A stretch of DNA of 64,000 nucleotides from an uncultured Roseicyclus sp. (lineage in GTDB: Bacteria > Pseudomonadota > Alphaproteobacteria > Rhodobacterales > Rhodobacteraceae): positions 42,050-106,049 of the forward strand of contig CAKZPN010000002.1 in assembly GCA_937139335.1 (NCBI GenBank). The letters are read 5' to 3'. Shown here piece by piece: positions 17,180 through 26,652 of the stretch (positions within the stretch are counted from its first letter, which is position 1; every line of letters begins with the position of its first letter). Made by a program: the position numbers and the translations under genes. The notes below the pieces were generated by a model. It did not search any database. It saw only the letters and a list, made by a program, of their open reading frames with translations, and was not told where the DNA came from.

Positions 17180-18325
17180 ATGGACCTGCACGCCCGACAC
17201 CCCGCCCTCGCCGACCTGAAACGCCGCGCCCGCGCGCGGATTCCGCATTTTGTGTGGGAATACCTCGACAGCGCGACCGGGGCCGAGACCATCACCGCGC
17301 GCAACCGCGCAGCCCTCGACGCCGTGCTGTTCCGCCCCGCCGCGCTGCGCGGCGAGATCAAGCCCGACCTCTCCGTCACCCTCATGGGCCGCGACTACCC
17401 CGCGCCCATCGGCATCGCGCCGCTCGGCATGTCCGGCCTGATCTGGCCCGAGGCGGAGCGACTGCTGGCCCGCCACGCCGGAAGCGCGGGCATTCCCTAT
17501 ACCCTCTCCACCGTCGCCACCCGCACGCCGGAAGAAGTTGCCGACGACATCGGCGACCAGGGCTGGTTCCAGATGTATCCGCCCCGCGACCCGGCGATGC
17601 GCGACGACATGTTGGCCCGCGCCCGCGACTCGGGCTTTCACACGCTGGTCCTGACCGTCGACGTCCCCGCCGCCTCGCGCCGCGAGCGTCAGACCCGCGG
17701 CGGGCTGGTGCAGCCGCCGCGCCTGACCCCGCGGCTGCTGGCGCAGGTGGCGCGCTGCCCGGCCTGGGCCATGGGTATCCAGGCGACCGGCATGCCGCGG
17801 ATGCGGCTGATGGACAGCTACGCCGATCAGACCAAGACCGGCCCCCTGCCCTCCACCGCGCATGTCGGCTACCTGCTGCGCGCCGCGCCGGACTGGGACT
17901 ACGTCCGCGCGCTGCGCACCGCGTGGCAGGGCAAGCTGGTGCTGAAGGGCGTGATGGAACCCGAGGTCGCCGCGCAGGCCGATGCCGAGGGCGTCGACGC
18001 GATCTGGGTCTCGAACCACGCCGGGCGGCAGTTCGACGGCGGGCTGGCCAGCCTCGACGCGCTGCGCGACGTGCGGGGCGCCACCGGCCTGCCGATCATC
18101 TACGACAGCGGCGTCGAGGGCGGGCTCGACGTGATGCGCGCGCTGGCGCTCGGCGCGCGCTTCGTGATGATGGGCCGGCCCTGGCACTTCGCGCTTGGCG
18201 CGCTGGGGGCTGCGGGCCCGGCGCATTGGCACGACGTGCTGGTGAAGGACATGACCAGCAACATGGCACAGATCGGCGCGACGACGCTTGCGGACCTGCC
18301 AGGGCGGCTCGCGACAGCGGGCTGA
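17180..18325 (+). CDS. FMN-dependent alpha-hydroxy-acid dehydrogenase (LldD/glycolate oxidase family)
   Basis: A 381-residue TIM-barrel flavoprotein. Family blocks are PIGIAPLGMSGLIWP near residue 76, WFQMYPPRD near 129, LTVDVPAASRRERQTRGG near 158 and the active-site loop SNHAGRQFDGG with the catalytic histidine H280 and R283. The usual motif is SNHGGRQ, so alanine replaces the first glycine of that loop. Members oxidise L-lactate, glycolate, mandelate or similar 2-hydroxy acids; which one cannot be read here. No clear ribosome-binding site precedes the ATG at 17180; a TTG far upstream (17063) would overlap the LexA box and is less likely. Confidence 0.88.
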   Translation: MDLHARHPALADLKRRARARIPHFVWEYLDSATGAETITARNRAALDAVLFRPAALRGEIKPDLSVTLMGRDYPAPIGIAPLGMSGLIWPEAERLLARHAGSAGIPYTLSTVATRTPEEVADDIGDQGWFQMYPPRDPAMRDDMLARARDSGFHTLVLTVDVPAASRRERQTRGGLVQPPRLTPRLLAQVARCPAWAMGIQATGMPRMRLMDSYADQTKTGPLPSTAHVGYLLRAAPDWDYVRALRTAWQGKLVLKGVMEPEVAAQADAEGVDAIWVSNHAGRQFDGGLASLDALRDVRGATGLPIIYDSGVEGGLDVMRALALGARFVMMGRPWHFALGALGAAGPAHWHDVLVKDMTSNMAQIGATTLADLPGRLATAG

Positions 18326-18464
18326 GGACCGGGCGGTGCACCATCGCATGCAATTCGCGCCTGAAAACAAGGGCTCCGCCCTGACCCGCGACGTCTAATC
18401 AGTTGCCGCGCCCTGTCACGCGCCTTACACATGCTGCAACTGCGAGATGGAGGTCCGCGCCCTG

Positions 18465-21400
18465 ATGCCCGAATTCAAGAAGATCCTCATTGCCAACCGC
18501 GGCGAGATCGCCATCCGCGTGATGCGGGCGGCCAACGAACTGGGCAAGCGCACGGTTGCCATCTACGCGGAAGAGGACAAGCTGAGCCTGCACCGCTTCA
18601 AGGCCGACGAGGCCTACAAGATCGGCGAAGGCATGGGGCCGGTGACGGCCTATCTCTCCATTCCCGAGATCATCCGCGTGGCCAAGGCCTGCGGCGCCGA
18701 CGCGATCCATCCGGGCTATGGCCTGTTGTCGGAAAACCCCGATTTCGTCGATGCCTGCAGCGCGGCCGGGATCACCTTCATCGGTCCCAAGGCCGAGACC
18801 ATGCGCCAATTGGGCGACAAGGCCAGCGCGCGGCGCGTGGCGATCGAGGCGGGCGTGCCCGTGATCCCCGCGACCGAGGTGTTGGGCGAGGACATGGACG
18901 CGATCCGCGCCGAGGCCGAGACGGTCGGCTACCCGCTGATGCTGAAGGCCAGCTGGGGCGGCGGCGGACGGGGCATGCGCCCGATCATGGGGCCGGACGA
19001 GCTGGAGGAGAAGGTGCGCGAGGGCCGGCGCGAGGCCGAGGCGGCCTTCGGCAACGGCGAGGGCTACCTCGAGAAGATGATCCTGCGTGCCCGCCACGTC
19101 GAGGTGCAGATCCTCGGCGACAGCCAGGGCAACATCTATCACCTCTACGAGCGCGACTGCTCGGTCCAGCGCCGCAACCAGAAGGTCGTCGAACGCGCCC
19201 CCGCCCCTTACCTGAGCGAAGCCCAGCGCGAGGAGATCTGCCTGCTCGGCAAGAAGATCTGCGAGCACGTCAATTACGAATGCGCGGGCACCGTCGAGTT
19301 CCTGATGGACATGGAGACCGGCGATTTCTTCTTCATCGAGGTGAACCCCCGCGTGCAGGTCGAGCACACGGTGACCGAGGAAGTCACCGGCATCGACATC
19401 GTGCGCGCGCAGATCCTGATCGCCGAGGGCAAATCGCTGACCGAGGCGACCGGCACCGCCAGCCAATACGACGTGAAGCTGGACGGTCACGCGATCCAGT
19501 GCCGCGTCACGACCGAGGACCCCACCAACAACTTCATCCCCGACTATGGCCGAATCACCGCCTACCGGGGTGCCACGGGCATGGGCATCCGCCTCGACGG
19601 CGGCACCGCCTATTCCGGCGCGGTCATCACCCGCTACTACGATTCACTCCTCGAAAAAGTCACCGCCTGGGCGCCCACCCCCGAGGCCGCGATCGCGCGG
19701 ATGGACCGGGCACTGCGCGAGTTCCGCATCCGCGGCGTCTCGACGAACATCGACTTCGTCATCAACCTGCTGAAGCACCCGACCTTCCTGAACTACCAGT
19801 ATACGACGAAATTCATCGACGAGACGCCCGAACTGTTCGACTTCAAGCCGCGGCGCGACCGGGCGACGCGGATCCTGACCTATATCGCGGACATCACCGT
19901 GAACGGGCACCCCGAGACCGAGGGGCGGCAGCGCCCGAGGGCCGACGTGAAGGATCCCCGCGCCCCCGCCCTCCGCGCCGAGCCGCCCCCCGCCGGCACG
20001 CGCACCCTGCTGGACCAGCACGGACCCAAGGGCGTGGCGGACTGGATGAAGGCGCAGAACCAGCTCCTCATCACCGACACCACCATGCGCGACGGGCACC
20101 AGTCGCTGCTCGCCACGCGGATGCGCTCGCTCGACATGATCAAGGTGGCGCCCGCCTATGCCGCCAACCTGCCCGAGCTCTTCAGCGTGGAATGTTGGGG
20201 CGGGGCGACCTTCGACGTCGCCTACCGCTTCTTGCAGGAATGCCCCTGGCAGCGGCTGCGCGACATCCGCGCGGCGATGCCGAACATCATGACGCAAATG
20301 CTGCTGCGCGGCGCCAACGGCGTCGGCTACACCAACTATCCCGACAACGTGGTTCAGGGCTTCGTGAAGCAGGCGGCCGAAAGCGGCGTCGACATTTTCC
20401 GCGTCTTCGACAGCCTGAACTGGGTCGAGAACATGCGCGTCGCGATGGACGCGGTGCAAGAGACCGGCAAGATCTGCGAAGGCTCGATCTGCTACACAGG
20501 CAACATCCTCGACCCCGACCGGGCGAAATACGATCTGAAATACTACGTGAAGATGGCCAAGGACCTGGAGGCCGCGGGCGCACATGTGCTGGGGCTGAAG
20601 GACATGGCGGGGCTCTTGAAACCCGCCGCCGCCGCGGTGCTGATCCCGGCGCTGAAGGACGCGGTGGACCTGCCCATCCATTTCCACACCCATGACACGG
20701 CGGGCATCGCCTCCGGCACCATCCTCGCCGCCTCCGCCGCCGGGGTGGACGCCGTCGATTGCGCGATGGATGCGCTTTCGGGCAACACCAGCCAGGCGAC
20801 GCTCGGCACCGTGGTCGAGGCGCTCCGCCACACCGACCGCGACACCGGCCTCGATATCGGGGCGATCCGCGAGATCAGCGATTACTGGGATGCCGTGCGC
20901 GCCCATTACGCCGCCTTCGAGTCCGGGATGCAGGCCCCCGCCTCCGAGGTCTACCTGCACGAAATGCCGGGCGGCCAGTTCACCAACCTCAAGACGCAGG
21001 CGCGCTCCATGGGGCTGGAGGACCGCTGGCACGAGGTGGCGCAGACCTATGCCGACGTGAACCGGATGTTCGGCGACATCGTGAAGGTCACGCCGTCCTC
21101 GAAAGTGGTGGGCGACATGGCGCTGATGATGGTGAGCCAGGGGCTGAGCCGCGCCGATGTCGAGGACCCGGCCAAGGAGGTCGCCTTTCCCGACAGCGTC
21201 GTCGACATGATGCGCGGCAATCTCGGACAGCCGCCGGGCGGCTTTCCCCCCGGCATTCTGAAGCGGGTGCTGAAGGACGAGGCGCCGGTGCTCGACCGCC
21301 CCGGCAAGCACGTCGCGCCCGTGGACCTCGACAAGACCCGCGCCGATCTGGAAGACAAGCTGGAGATGGAGATCGATGGCGAGGACCTGATGGGATACTT

Positions 21401-21905
21401 GATGTATCCCAAGGTCTTCACCGACTACGCCCAGCGCCACAAGGACTATGGCCCGGTCCGCACCCTGCCGACCCGCACCTTCTTTTACGGGATGGAGCCG
21501 GGCGAGCAGATCGAGACCGCCATCGACCCCGGCGTGACGCTGGTGATCCAGCTGCAGGCCGTGGGCGAAACGACGGACGATGGCGAGGTGAAGGTGTTCT
21601 TCGAGCTGAACGGCCAGCCCCGCACCATCCGCGTGCCGAACCGCAAGGCCGCCGCGACGCAGGTGAAGCGCGCCAAGGCCGAGACCGGTAACCCCGCCCA
21701 TATCGGTGCGCCGATGCCGGGTGTCGTCGCCTCAGTCGCGGTCAGCGCGGGATCGAAGATCAAGACCGGCGATCTGCTCCTGACCATCGAGGCGATGAAG
21801 ATGGAAACCGGCCTGCACGCCGAGCGCGATGCGACGGTGAAGGCCGTCCATGTCTCGCCCGGCGGCCAGATCGACGCCAAGGACCTGCTGATCGAACTGG
21901 AATGA
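18465..21905 (+). CDS. pyc: pyruvate carboxylase
   Basis: A 1146-residue single-chain biotin enzyme of the normal length for Pyc. The biotin carboxylase domain occupies about residues 1-455 (KKILIANRGEIAIRV at the start, GGGGRGM ATP loop near 168), the carboxyltransferase TIM barrel about 530-830 (TDTTMRDGHQSLLATRMR; HTHDTAG), and the C-terminal biotinyl domain carries EAMKM with the biotin lysine K1112. It makes oxaloacetate from pyruvate, refilling the citric acid cycle. The start at 18465 has GGAGG 11 bases upstream; an ATG at 18447 would add six residues and leave that site inside the gene. Confidence 0.97.
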   Translation: MPEFKKILIANRGEIAIRVMRAANELGKRTVAIYAEEDKLSLHRFKADEAYKIGEGMGPVTAYLSIPEIIRVAKACGADAIHPGYGLLSENPDFVDACSAAGITFIGPKAETMRQLGDKASARRVAIEAGVPVIPATEVLGEDMDAIRAEAETVGYPLMLKASWGGGGRGMRPIMGPDELEEKVREGRREAEAAFGNGEGYLEKMILRARHVEVQILGDSQGNIYHLYERDCSVQRRNQKVVERAPAPYLSEAQREEICLLGKKICEHVNYECAGTVEFLMDMETGDFFFIEVNPRVQVEHTVTEEVTGIDIVRAQILIAEGKSLTEATGTASQYDVKLDGHAIQCRVTTEDPTNNFIPDYGRITAYRGATGMGIRLDGGTAYSGAVITRYYDSLLEKVTAWAPTPEAAIARMDRALREFRIRGVSTNIDFVINLLKHPTFLNYQYTTKFIDETPELFDFKPRRDRATRILTYIADITVNGHPETEGRQRPRADVKDPRAPALRAEPPPAGTRTLLDQHGPKGVADWMKAQNQLLITDTTMRDGHQSLLATRMRSLDMIKVAPAYAANLPELFSVECWGGATFDVAYRFLQECPWQRLRDIRAAMPNIMTQMLLRGANGVGYTNYPDNVVQGFVKQAAESGVDIFRVFDSLNWVENMRVAMDAVQETGKICEGSICYTGNILDPDRAKYDLKYYVKMAKDLEAAGAHVLGLKDMAGLLKPAAAAVLIPALKDAVDLPIHFHTHDTAGIASGTILAASAAGVDAVDCAMDALSGNTSQATLGTVVEALRHTDRDTGLDIGAIREISDYWDAVRAHYAAFESGMQAPASEVYLHEMPGGQFTNLKTQARSMGLEDRWHEVAQTYADVNRMFGDIVKVTPSSKVVGDMALMMVSQGLSRADVEDPAKEVAFPDSVVDMMRGNLGQPPGGFPPGILKRVLKDEAPVLDRPGKHVAPVDLDKTRADLEDKLEMEIDGEDLMGYLMYPKVFTDYAQRHKDYGPVRTLPTRTFFYGMEPGEQIETAIDPGVTLVIQLQAVGETTDDGEVKVFFELNGQPRTIRVPNRKAAATQVKRAKAETGNPAHIGAPMPGVVASVAVSAGSKIKTGDLLLTIEAMKMETGLHAERDATVKAVHVSPGGQIDAKDLLIELE

Positions 21906-21916
21906 GGCGCAGGGTC

Positions 21917-21937
21917 GGGCGGGGTCAGGCCCCGCCC
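21917..21937. terminator. GC-rich hairpin between convergent pyc and secreted-protein genes
   Basis: GGGCGGGG and CCCCGCCC form a perfect 8-bp stem with a five-base loop just after the pyc stop and 8 bases before the end of the convergent gene. There is no T-run on either side, so termination is possible but not certain. Confidence 0.4.
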
Positions 21938-21944
21938 GCGCGAC

Positions 21945-22883
21945 CTACTGTAGGTTGAACTGCGCCACCGGGTCCTGGAAGTAATAGACCGTGTAGACCC
22001 CGGCCTCGGGCACGCCGAGAAAGTAGAGCGGCAGGTTCGAGGTCCGCGGCTCACTTTCCCAACTCGACGAAATGCTCCAGTTCGTGCGCAGCGATCCGTT
22101 GGTGAGATAGCCGAGATAGGGCATCGGCATGCCGTTCGGCCCCACCAGCGAGAAATTCTGCGCATACATGAAGAACTGGTTCTCGCCCGCCTGCGCATCC
22201 GTCGCGGTGGACATGAGAGGGGTCACGGCAAGATCGAGCCGCAGGGCCTGACCCGTCGTCGGCACCACGCGGCCCGCCACGTCCTGCCGGCCGAACTGGT
22301 CGGAGACCGCGACCTGCGCCTCGGCGCCGAAGCCCGTGACCGTGGCCTGCAAGGTGCTGCCGGGGCTGACAGGCTGGCCCGGCGCCACGTTCAGGTCGAG
22401 CGGAAGCTGAAGCTGCGCGCCCTCCTCGCCGATCACGAGCGTGGCCTGCGTCGTGCCCTCGGGCACCCGCCAGACCGAGTCGATGAAGGCCTGCGCCGTC
22501 TCGGCCGGCCAGTCGTTCGGGCGGCGGGCGTAGAGCGAGGTTTCCCCCGTCTCCAACCGGCCGATGTAGTCATAATGACCCACCGCACGCAGCCCCTCGG
22601 CCGCGCCGGGCAGCATCAGCACGATGTCGGAGGAGTTGATGGACACCCGGTCCAGTTCCTCGGTAAAGGCGACGTTGAAGACCGCGCGGACATGGAAGAA
22701 ATCGGCCCCCGGCCCGCTTTCCAGGATATGCGGGGCGCAGCACGCCATCCCGGTGCTGGCGTCACTGCTGGTAATCTCGTCGTAGCGCTGGACGGTGACG
22801 GAAGCCGCCGACAGCGGCGATTGTGCCAGCGCCGGAATACCGGCCGCAAGGCTGCAAATGATTGCGATTGCAAGTGTTTTCAT
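21945..22883 (-). CDS. secreted protein of unknown function
   Basis: A 312-residue protein with a clear signal peptide (MKTLAIAIICSLAAGIPALAQ, cleavage after about residue 21). The mature part is rich in beta-strand-like stretches and has a CCAPH motif near residue 48 but no motif I can name. The C-terminal half (YAQNFSLVGPNGMPMPYLGYLTNG) is rich in aromatic and small residues, as in periplasmic or outer-membrane-associated proteins. An AAAGGA ribosome-binding site precedes the ATG. It is convergent with pyc and divergent from the tRNA-Gly gene. I do not recognise the family. Confidence 0.75.
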   Translation of the reverse strand: MKTLAIAIICSLAAGIPALAQSPLSAASVTVQRYDEITSSDASTGMACCAPHILESGPGADFFHVRAVFNVAFTEELDRVSINSSDIVLMLPGAAEGLRAVGHYDYIGRLETGETSLYARRPNDWPAETAQAFIDSVWRVPEGTTQATLVIGEEGAQLQLPLDLNVAPGQPVSPGSTLQATVTGFGAEAQVAVSDQFGRQDVAGRVVPTTGQALRLDLAVTPLMSTATDAQAGENQFFMYAQNFSLVGPNGMPMPYLGYLTNGSLRTNWSISSSWESEPRTSNLPLYFLGVPEAGVYTVYYFQDPVAQFNLQ

Positions 22884-22977
22884 GGGAATATCCTTTTGGT
22901 CGAAAATACGGAACCATCAGTGCGCGCAGCTTCGGAAAGCCGTGCGATCAGGTCAAGCAAAACGTGGATTTTCCCCC

Positions 22978-23006
22978 TTGCACCCCCTGGTCGTTCTTTA
23001 TAGATA
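22978..23006 (+). promoter_or_regulatory. promoter of tRNA-Gly
   Basis: TTGCAC, a 17-base spacer and TAGATA. The predicted start near 23013 is seven bases before the mature tRNA. This is a good housekeeping-sigma match for a stable RNA gene. Confidence 0.65.
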
Positions 23007-23019
23007 CCCGCCTCACAGA

Positions 23020-23094
23020 GCGGGTGTAGCTCAGGGGTAGAGCATTACCTTGCCAAGGTAAGGGTCGAGAGTTCGAATCTCTTCACCCGCTCCA
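23020..23094 (+). tRNA. tRNA-Gly (anticodon GCC)
   Basis: A 75-nt cloverleaf: acceptor GCGGGTG with CACCCGC, D-arm with AGGGGTA loop, anticodon stem TTACC/GGTAA around the loop TTGCCAA (anticodon GCC), GTTCGAAT T-loop region, and encoded CCA at 23092-23094. All stems pair, apart from a G-T at the T-stem. Confidence 0.97.
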
Positions 23095-23099
23095 GTCGC

Positions 23100-23131
23100 A
23101 AAAACCCGGGTCCGATGGGCCCGGGTTTTTT
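23100..23131 (+). terminator. intrinsic terminator of tRNA-Gly
   Basis: AAAACCCGGG and CCCGGGTTTT form a 10-bp stem around a short loop, five bases after the tRNA CCA end, followed by further T residues. The A/T symmetry means it could also work on the other strand. Confidence 0.88.
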
Positions 23132-23346
23132 CGTGCCCGCCTGGTGCCGGGTGCCTGTCTGCGTGGCGGGTTTGCATCGGATCGGCAAAAATCAGCCGCG
23201 TCGCAGCACGGTGCCTGCTCAAGATGTGCAAATCGCCTATCATCGGGGCGGATGACGATTTCCAGAACCCCGTGGCCAGCGACAGACCACCCGCAGATCG
23301 CCCCCGCCGGCCCCCGCCGCCGCGCAGGTTGAGGAGGAGAGACCAG

Positions 23347-25521
23347 ATGATCCGCGTCCCCGCCCTCGCCGCGATCGCGCTCAGCCTGGCCGGCACCGGG
23401 GGTCTGCACGCGCAGACCGATCCCGTCCGGACGCTCGTGACCCAGCCGACGCTGAACTTCTTCGGGCTGCCGGGCCTCATGGACATGCCGAGCGCTGGGG
23501 CGATGCCCGACGGCACGCTGGGCTTCACGGTGGCCCATTTCGCCAACCAGACCCGCGGCACGCTCAGCTTTCAGGTCCTGCCGCGGGTGACCGCGACCTT
23601 CCGCTACGCGGGCGTCGAAGGCTTCAACCCCGAGCCGGGCCCGGGCGGCGTGAACCAGACCCTGCCCGACGGCGAATATTTCTTTGATCGCAGCTTCGAC
23701 ATCCATTGGCTCGCCCTCGAGGAAGGCGGCTGGTGGCCCGCCATCGCAATCGGCATCCGCGACATCGCGGGCACCGGGGTCTACGGGTCGGAATACATCG
23801 TGGCGACGCGCCATTTCGGCGCCAACGACCAGCTCGCCGTCACTGCGGGCATCGGCTGGGGCCGGCTGGGCGAGCGCAGCCCGCTGGGCGCGCCCTTCGG
23901 CGAACGACCGGCGCTGGATTTCGGCGAAGGCGGCACCGTCAGCTTCGATCAGTTCTTCCGCGGCGACGCCGCGCCCTTCGGCGGGATCGAATGGCAGGCC
24001 ACCGACCGGCTGCGCCTGCAGGTCGAATATTCCTCGGACCTCTATACCCGCGAGATCGCGGACGGGATCATCGAGATCGACAGCCCGGTGAATTTCGGCG
24101 CCACCTATCAGCTTGGCCGCAACGCGACAATCGGGGCGCATTATCTTTACGGCAACACCTTCGGCGTCAGCCTCAGCCTGGTGATCGACCCGCGCGCGCC
24201 CGCCGCCGACAGCCTGACAACCTCGGCCCCGAACCCGGTCGCGCCCCGCCCGCGCCAGAGCCAGCCCTACGGCACCGACTGGGTCGCCCAGCCCGACGGC
24301 CCGGCGATCCTGCGCGACAACGTCGCCCGGCTGATGGAGGAGGAGGGGCTGGAGCTTGTCGGCCTCGCGCTCGACCAACGCCGCGCGGTCCTCAGGGTCC
24401 GCAACACGCGTTACCAGTATGAAAGCATGGCGCTTGGCCGCGCGCTGCGGGTGCTGTCGATCACCATGCCGCATTCGGTCGAGGTGTTCGAGATCGTCTT
24501 CGTCGTCGAAGGCATGGACGTGAGCCGCGTGCGGTTGAACCGCAGCGACATCGAGGCGCTGGAACATGCGCCGGGCGGCGCCGACGCGCTGCTCGCCCGC
24601 GCCGTGGTCGAGGACCCGCTGCGCGCCCGCGACCCCGAGTTGATCGAGATCATGGAGCCGGGGCGGCGCTTTACCTGGGGTGTCTCGCCCTATGTCGAGA
24701 CCGCGCTCTTCGACCCCGAAACGCCCATCCGCGGTGACATCGGCATCCGGGCCGAGGCACGTTATGTCCTCGGCGGTGGCTTCGTCGCCGATGGCGAGGT
24801 CCGCGCGCGGATCGCCGGCAACCTCGACGAGCAGCGGCTGGTGAACCCGCCGATTGCCTCGCCCACCGCGCCCTACCCGGTGCGCACCGATGCCTATCGG
24901 TACAATCAAGAAAGCGATGCCCGCGTGGAGCGACTGACGCTCACCCATTACGGGCGGCCCGCGACCAACCTCTACAGCCGGGTGACGCTGGGCTACCTGG
25001 AACGGATGTATGCCGGCGTCTCGGGCGAGTTGCTGTGGCGACCGGTCGACAGCCGTCTCGGCCTGGGCGTGGAGGTCAACCATGTCTGGCAGCGCGACTT
25101 CGACGGCGGCTTCGGGCTGCAAGACTACAGCATCACGATGGGCCACGTCTCGGCCTACTACCAGATCGGCGAGGATTTCGAGGCGCAGCTCGACGTCGGT
25201 CGCTACCTTGCGGGCGACCTTGGCGCCACGCTGCGGCTGGAGCGCGTGTTCGAGAACGGCTGGCGCGTGGGGGCCTTTGCCACCTTCACCGACGTGGATT
25301 TCGACGACTTCGGCGAGGGCAGCTTCGACAAGGGCATCACGCTCGACATCCCGCTGGGCTGGACCGCGGGCAACTCCACCCGCGAGAACCTGGCCGCCAC
25401 CGTGCGCCCGGTGCTGCGCGACGGCGGCGCAACGCTGAACATCGACGGGCGGCTGAACCCGCTGGTCACGGACTATCACCAGCCGCGGCTGGAAGACACG
25501 CGGGGCATGGTATGGCGTTGA
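23347..25521 (+). CDS. yjbH: YjbH-family exopolysaccharide outer-membrane protein
   Basis: A 724-residue exported protein with a signal peptide (MIRVPALAAIALSLAGTGGLHAQ). The mature start TLNFFGLPGLMDMPSAGAMPDGTLGF is the YjbH signature, and the remainder is amphipathic beta-strand sequence ending in an aromatic residue region, consistent with one or two outer-membrane beta-barrels. E. coli YjbH belongs to the yjbEFGH operon for an exopolysaccharide. A strong GAGGAGGAG ribosome-binding site marks the ATG at 23347. Its last codons overlap the start of the YjbF-like lipoprotein by ten bases, so the two are translated together. Confidence 0.88.
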   Translation: MIRVPALAAIALSLAGTGGLHAQTDPVRTLVTQPTLNFFGLPGLMDMPSAGAMPDGTLGFTVAHFANQTRGTLSFQVLPRVTATFRYAGVEGFNPEPGPGGVNQTLPDGEYFFDRSFDIHWLALEEGGWWPAIAIGIRDIAGTGVYGSEYIVATRHFGANDQLAVTAGIGWGRLGERSPLGAPFGERPALDFGEGGTVSFDQFFRGDAAPFGGIEWQATDRLRLQVEYSSDLYTREIADGIIEIDSPVNFGATYQLGRNATIGAHYLYGNTFGVSLSLVIDPRAPAADSLTTSAPNPVAPRPRQSQPYGTDWVAQPDGPAILRDNVARLMEEEGLELVGLALDQRRAVLRVRNTRYQYESMALGRALRVLSITMPHSVEVFEIVFVVEGMDVSRVRLNRSDIEALEHAPGGADALLARAVVEDPLRARDPELIEIMEPGRRFTWGVSPYVETALFDPETPIRGDIGIRAEARYVLGGGFVADGEVRARIAGNLDEQRLVNPPIASPTAPYPVRTDAYRYNQESDARVERLTLTHYGRPATNLYSRVTLGYLERMYAGVSGELLWRPVDSRLGLGVEVNHVWQRDFDGGFGLQDYSITMGHVSAYYQIGEDFEAQLDVGRYLAGDLGATLRLERVFENGWRVGAFATFTDVDFDDFGEGSFDKGITLDIPLGWTAGNSTRENLAATVRPVLRDGGATLNIDGRLNPLVTDYHQPRLEDTRGMVWR

Positions 25522-26186
25522 GATCCTTCGCTTTCGCGCTGATCGCCCTGCCGCTGGCCGCCTGTGGCACCGGGCAGCAAGACCCGCTGGTCACGGCCGT
25601 GCGCACCATCGCCGGCGGCGTCACCGGCGGAACCGCGGCTGCCCCCGGCCCGCAACTGACCGCAGCGACGGTGCCGCCGTCCTTGCTGGCGCAGGTGCAG
25701 GGGCCGCTGATCCTGGTGGAAACGAGCGATCTGGGCGGCACGAGCCTGCTGACCCAGGTGGGCCGGAACGGGCCCGACACAACCTGGCGCAGCCCCGAGG
25801 GCTGGGGCGTCACGCTGGGCGAGGCCGGGCTGTTGCGATCGACCCGCGGCTTGGGCTTCGATCTGATGGCGACGGATGTGCGCGCCACGGCCGCATCCCT
25901 CGGGCAGCGCCGCGCCGGCCCGGTCGACCGGGCGATGGTCCATGTCGACGGCGAAGGCCAGGAGGTGCGCGTGATCTACCGTTGCGCCCTGACCCATGAC
26001 GGGCAAGAGAGCGTGACCATCGCAGGATCGAGCCGGACGCTGACGCGGATGACGGAAACCTGCCGCTCGGACGCGGGCAGCCTGCAAAACGTCTACTGGC
26101 TCGACGGCAGCGGGCGCGCGGTGCGGTCCCGGCAATGGGTCAGCCCCGAGGTCGGGCACATGCAGATCACCGCCCTGCGCGGCTAG
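25512..26186 (+). CDS. yjbF: YjbF/GfcB-family exopolysaccharide lipoprotein
   Basis: A 224-residue lipoprotein: signal segment MALRSFAFALIALPLAAC with a lipobox ending at C18, a glycine/alanine/proline linker and a beta-rich domain (GPLILVETSDLGG; RSPEGWGVTLGEAGLLRSTRGLGFDLMA) typical of YjbF/GfcB. It would sit at the inner face of the outer membrane. The gene overlaps yjbH by ten bases, matching the E. coli pair in function though the gene order is H then F. It probably helps export or assemble a capsule-like polysaccharide. Confidence 0.85.
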   Translation: MALRSFAFALIALPLAACGTGQQDPLVTAVRTIAGGVTGGTAAAPGPQLTAATVPPSLLAQVQGPLILVETSDLGGTSLLTQVGRNGPDTTWRSPEGWGVTLGEAGLLRSTRGLGFDLMATDVRATAASLGQRRAGPVDRAMVHVDGEGQEVRVIYRCALTHDGQESVTIAGSSRTLTRMTETCRSDAGSLQNVYWLDGSGRAVRSRQWVSPEVGHMQITALRG

Positions 26187-26359
26187 AAGGACCCGTTCGA
26201 CCAGCGCCGAAAATTCCGGCATCTTGCGCGGATACTGGCACAAGGGCCACAACAGCCGCAGGTTTCCGCGCATTTCGGCCGAACCGGCTATCGCTGTGAT
26301 TGAACGGTTACCGAATCCCGGGTATGGTCCATTCAACCTGACATTAAGGAGGCGTTCTC

Positions 26360-26572
26360 ATGAAAAAGATCCTTGGTACCGCACTGATCGCGGCCATGCT
26401 GACCGGAACGGTTGCCTCCGCGCAATCGATCACCCCGCTCGACAGCACCGCATCGACCCAGGCCGACAGCCTGCCGGTTCTCGGCACGATCCCGGCCGGC
26501 GCGATCGTCGTCCTCGGATTCGTGATCCTCGGCGGCCTCGTCATCGGCCTTTCGTCGGATGGCACGTCCTGA
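26360..26572 (+). CDS. small exported peptide of the exopolysaccharide locus (YjbE-like position)
   Basis: A 70-residue protein with a signal peptide (MKKILGTALIAAMLTGTVASAQ), a short serine/threonine-rich stretch, and a second hydrophobic helix (PAGAIVVLGFVILGGLVIGLSS) near the C-terminus. A textbook AAGGAGG site precedes the ATG. E. coli yjbE, the first gene of the matching operon, also encodes a tiny exported protein of unknown role, but I see no clear sequence identity, so only position and size support the comparison. It lies 173 bases after the lipoprotein gene and is followed by a strong terminator, so it may have its own promoter. Confidence 0.75.
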   Translation: MKKILGTALIAAMLTGTVASAQSITPLDSTASTQADSLPVLGTIPAGAIVVLGFVILGGLVIGLSSDGTS

Positions 26573-26607
26573 TCACCGTCTGATCACCTGATCATGACCG
26601 GATTGAA

Positions 26608-26639
26608 GGCTCGCGGCAGACCCCTGCCGCGAGCCTTTT
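26608..26639 (+). terminator. intrinsic terminator after the small exported peptide
   Basis: GGCTCGCGGCAG and CTGCCGCGAGCC form a perfect 12-bp stem with a four-base loop and a TTTT tail. It ends 13 bases before the next gene starts. Confidence 0.88.
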
Positions 26640-26652
26640 CACGTTGTGCACC

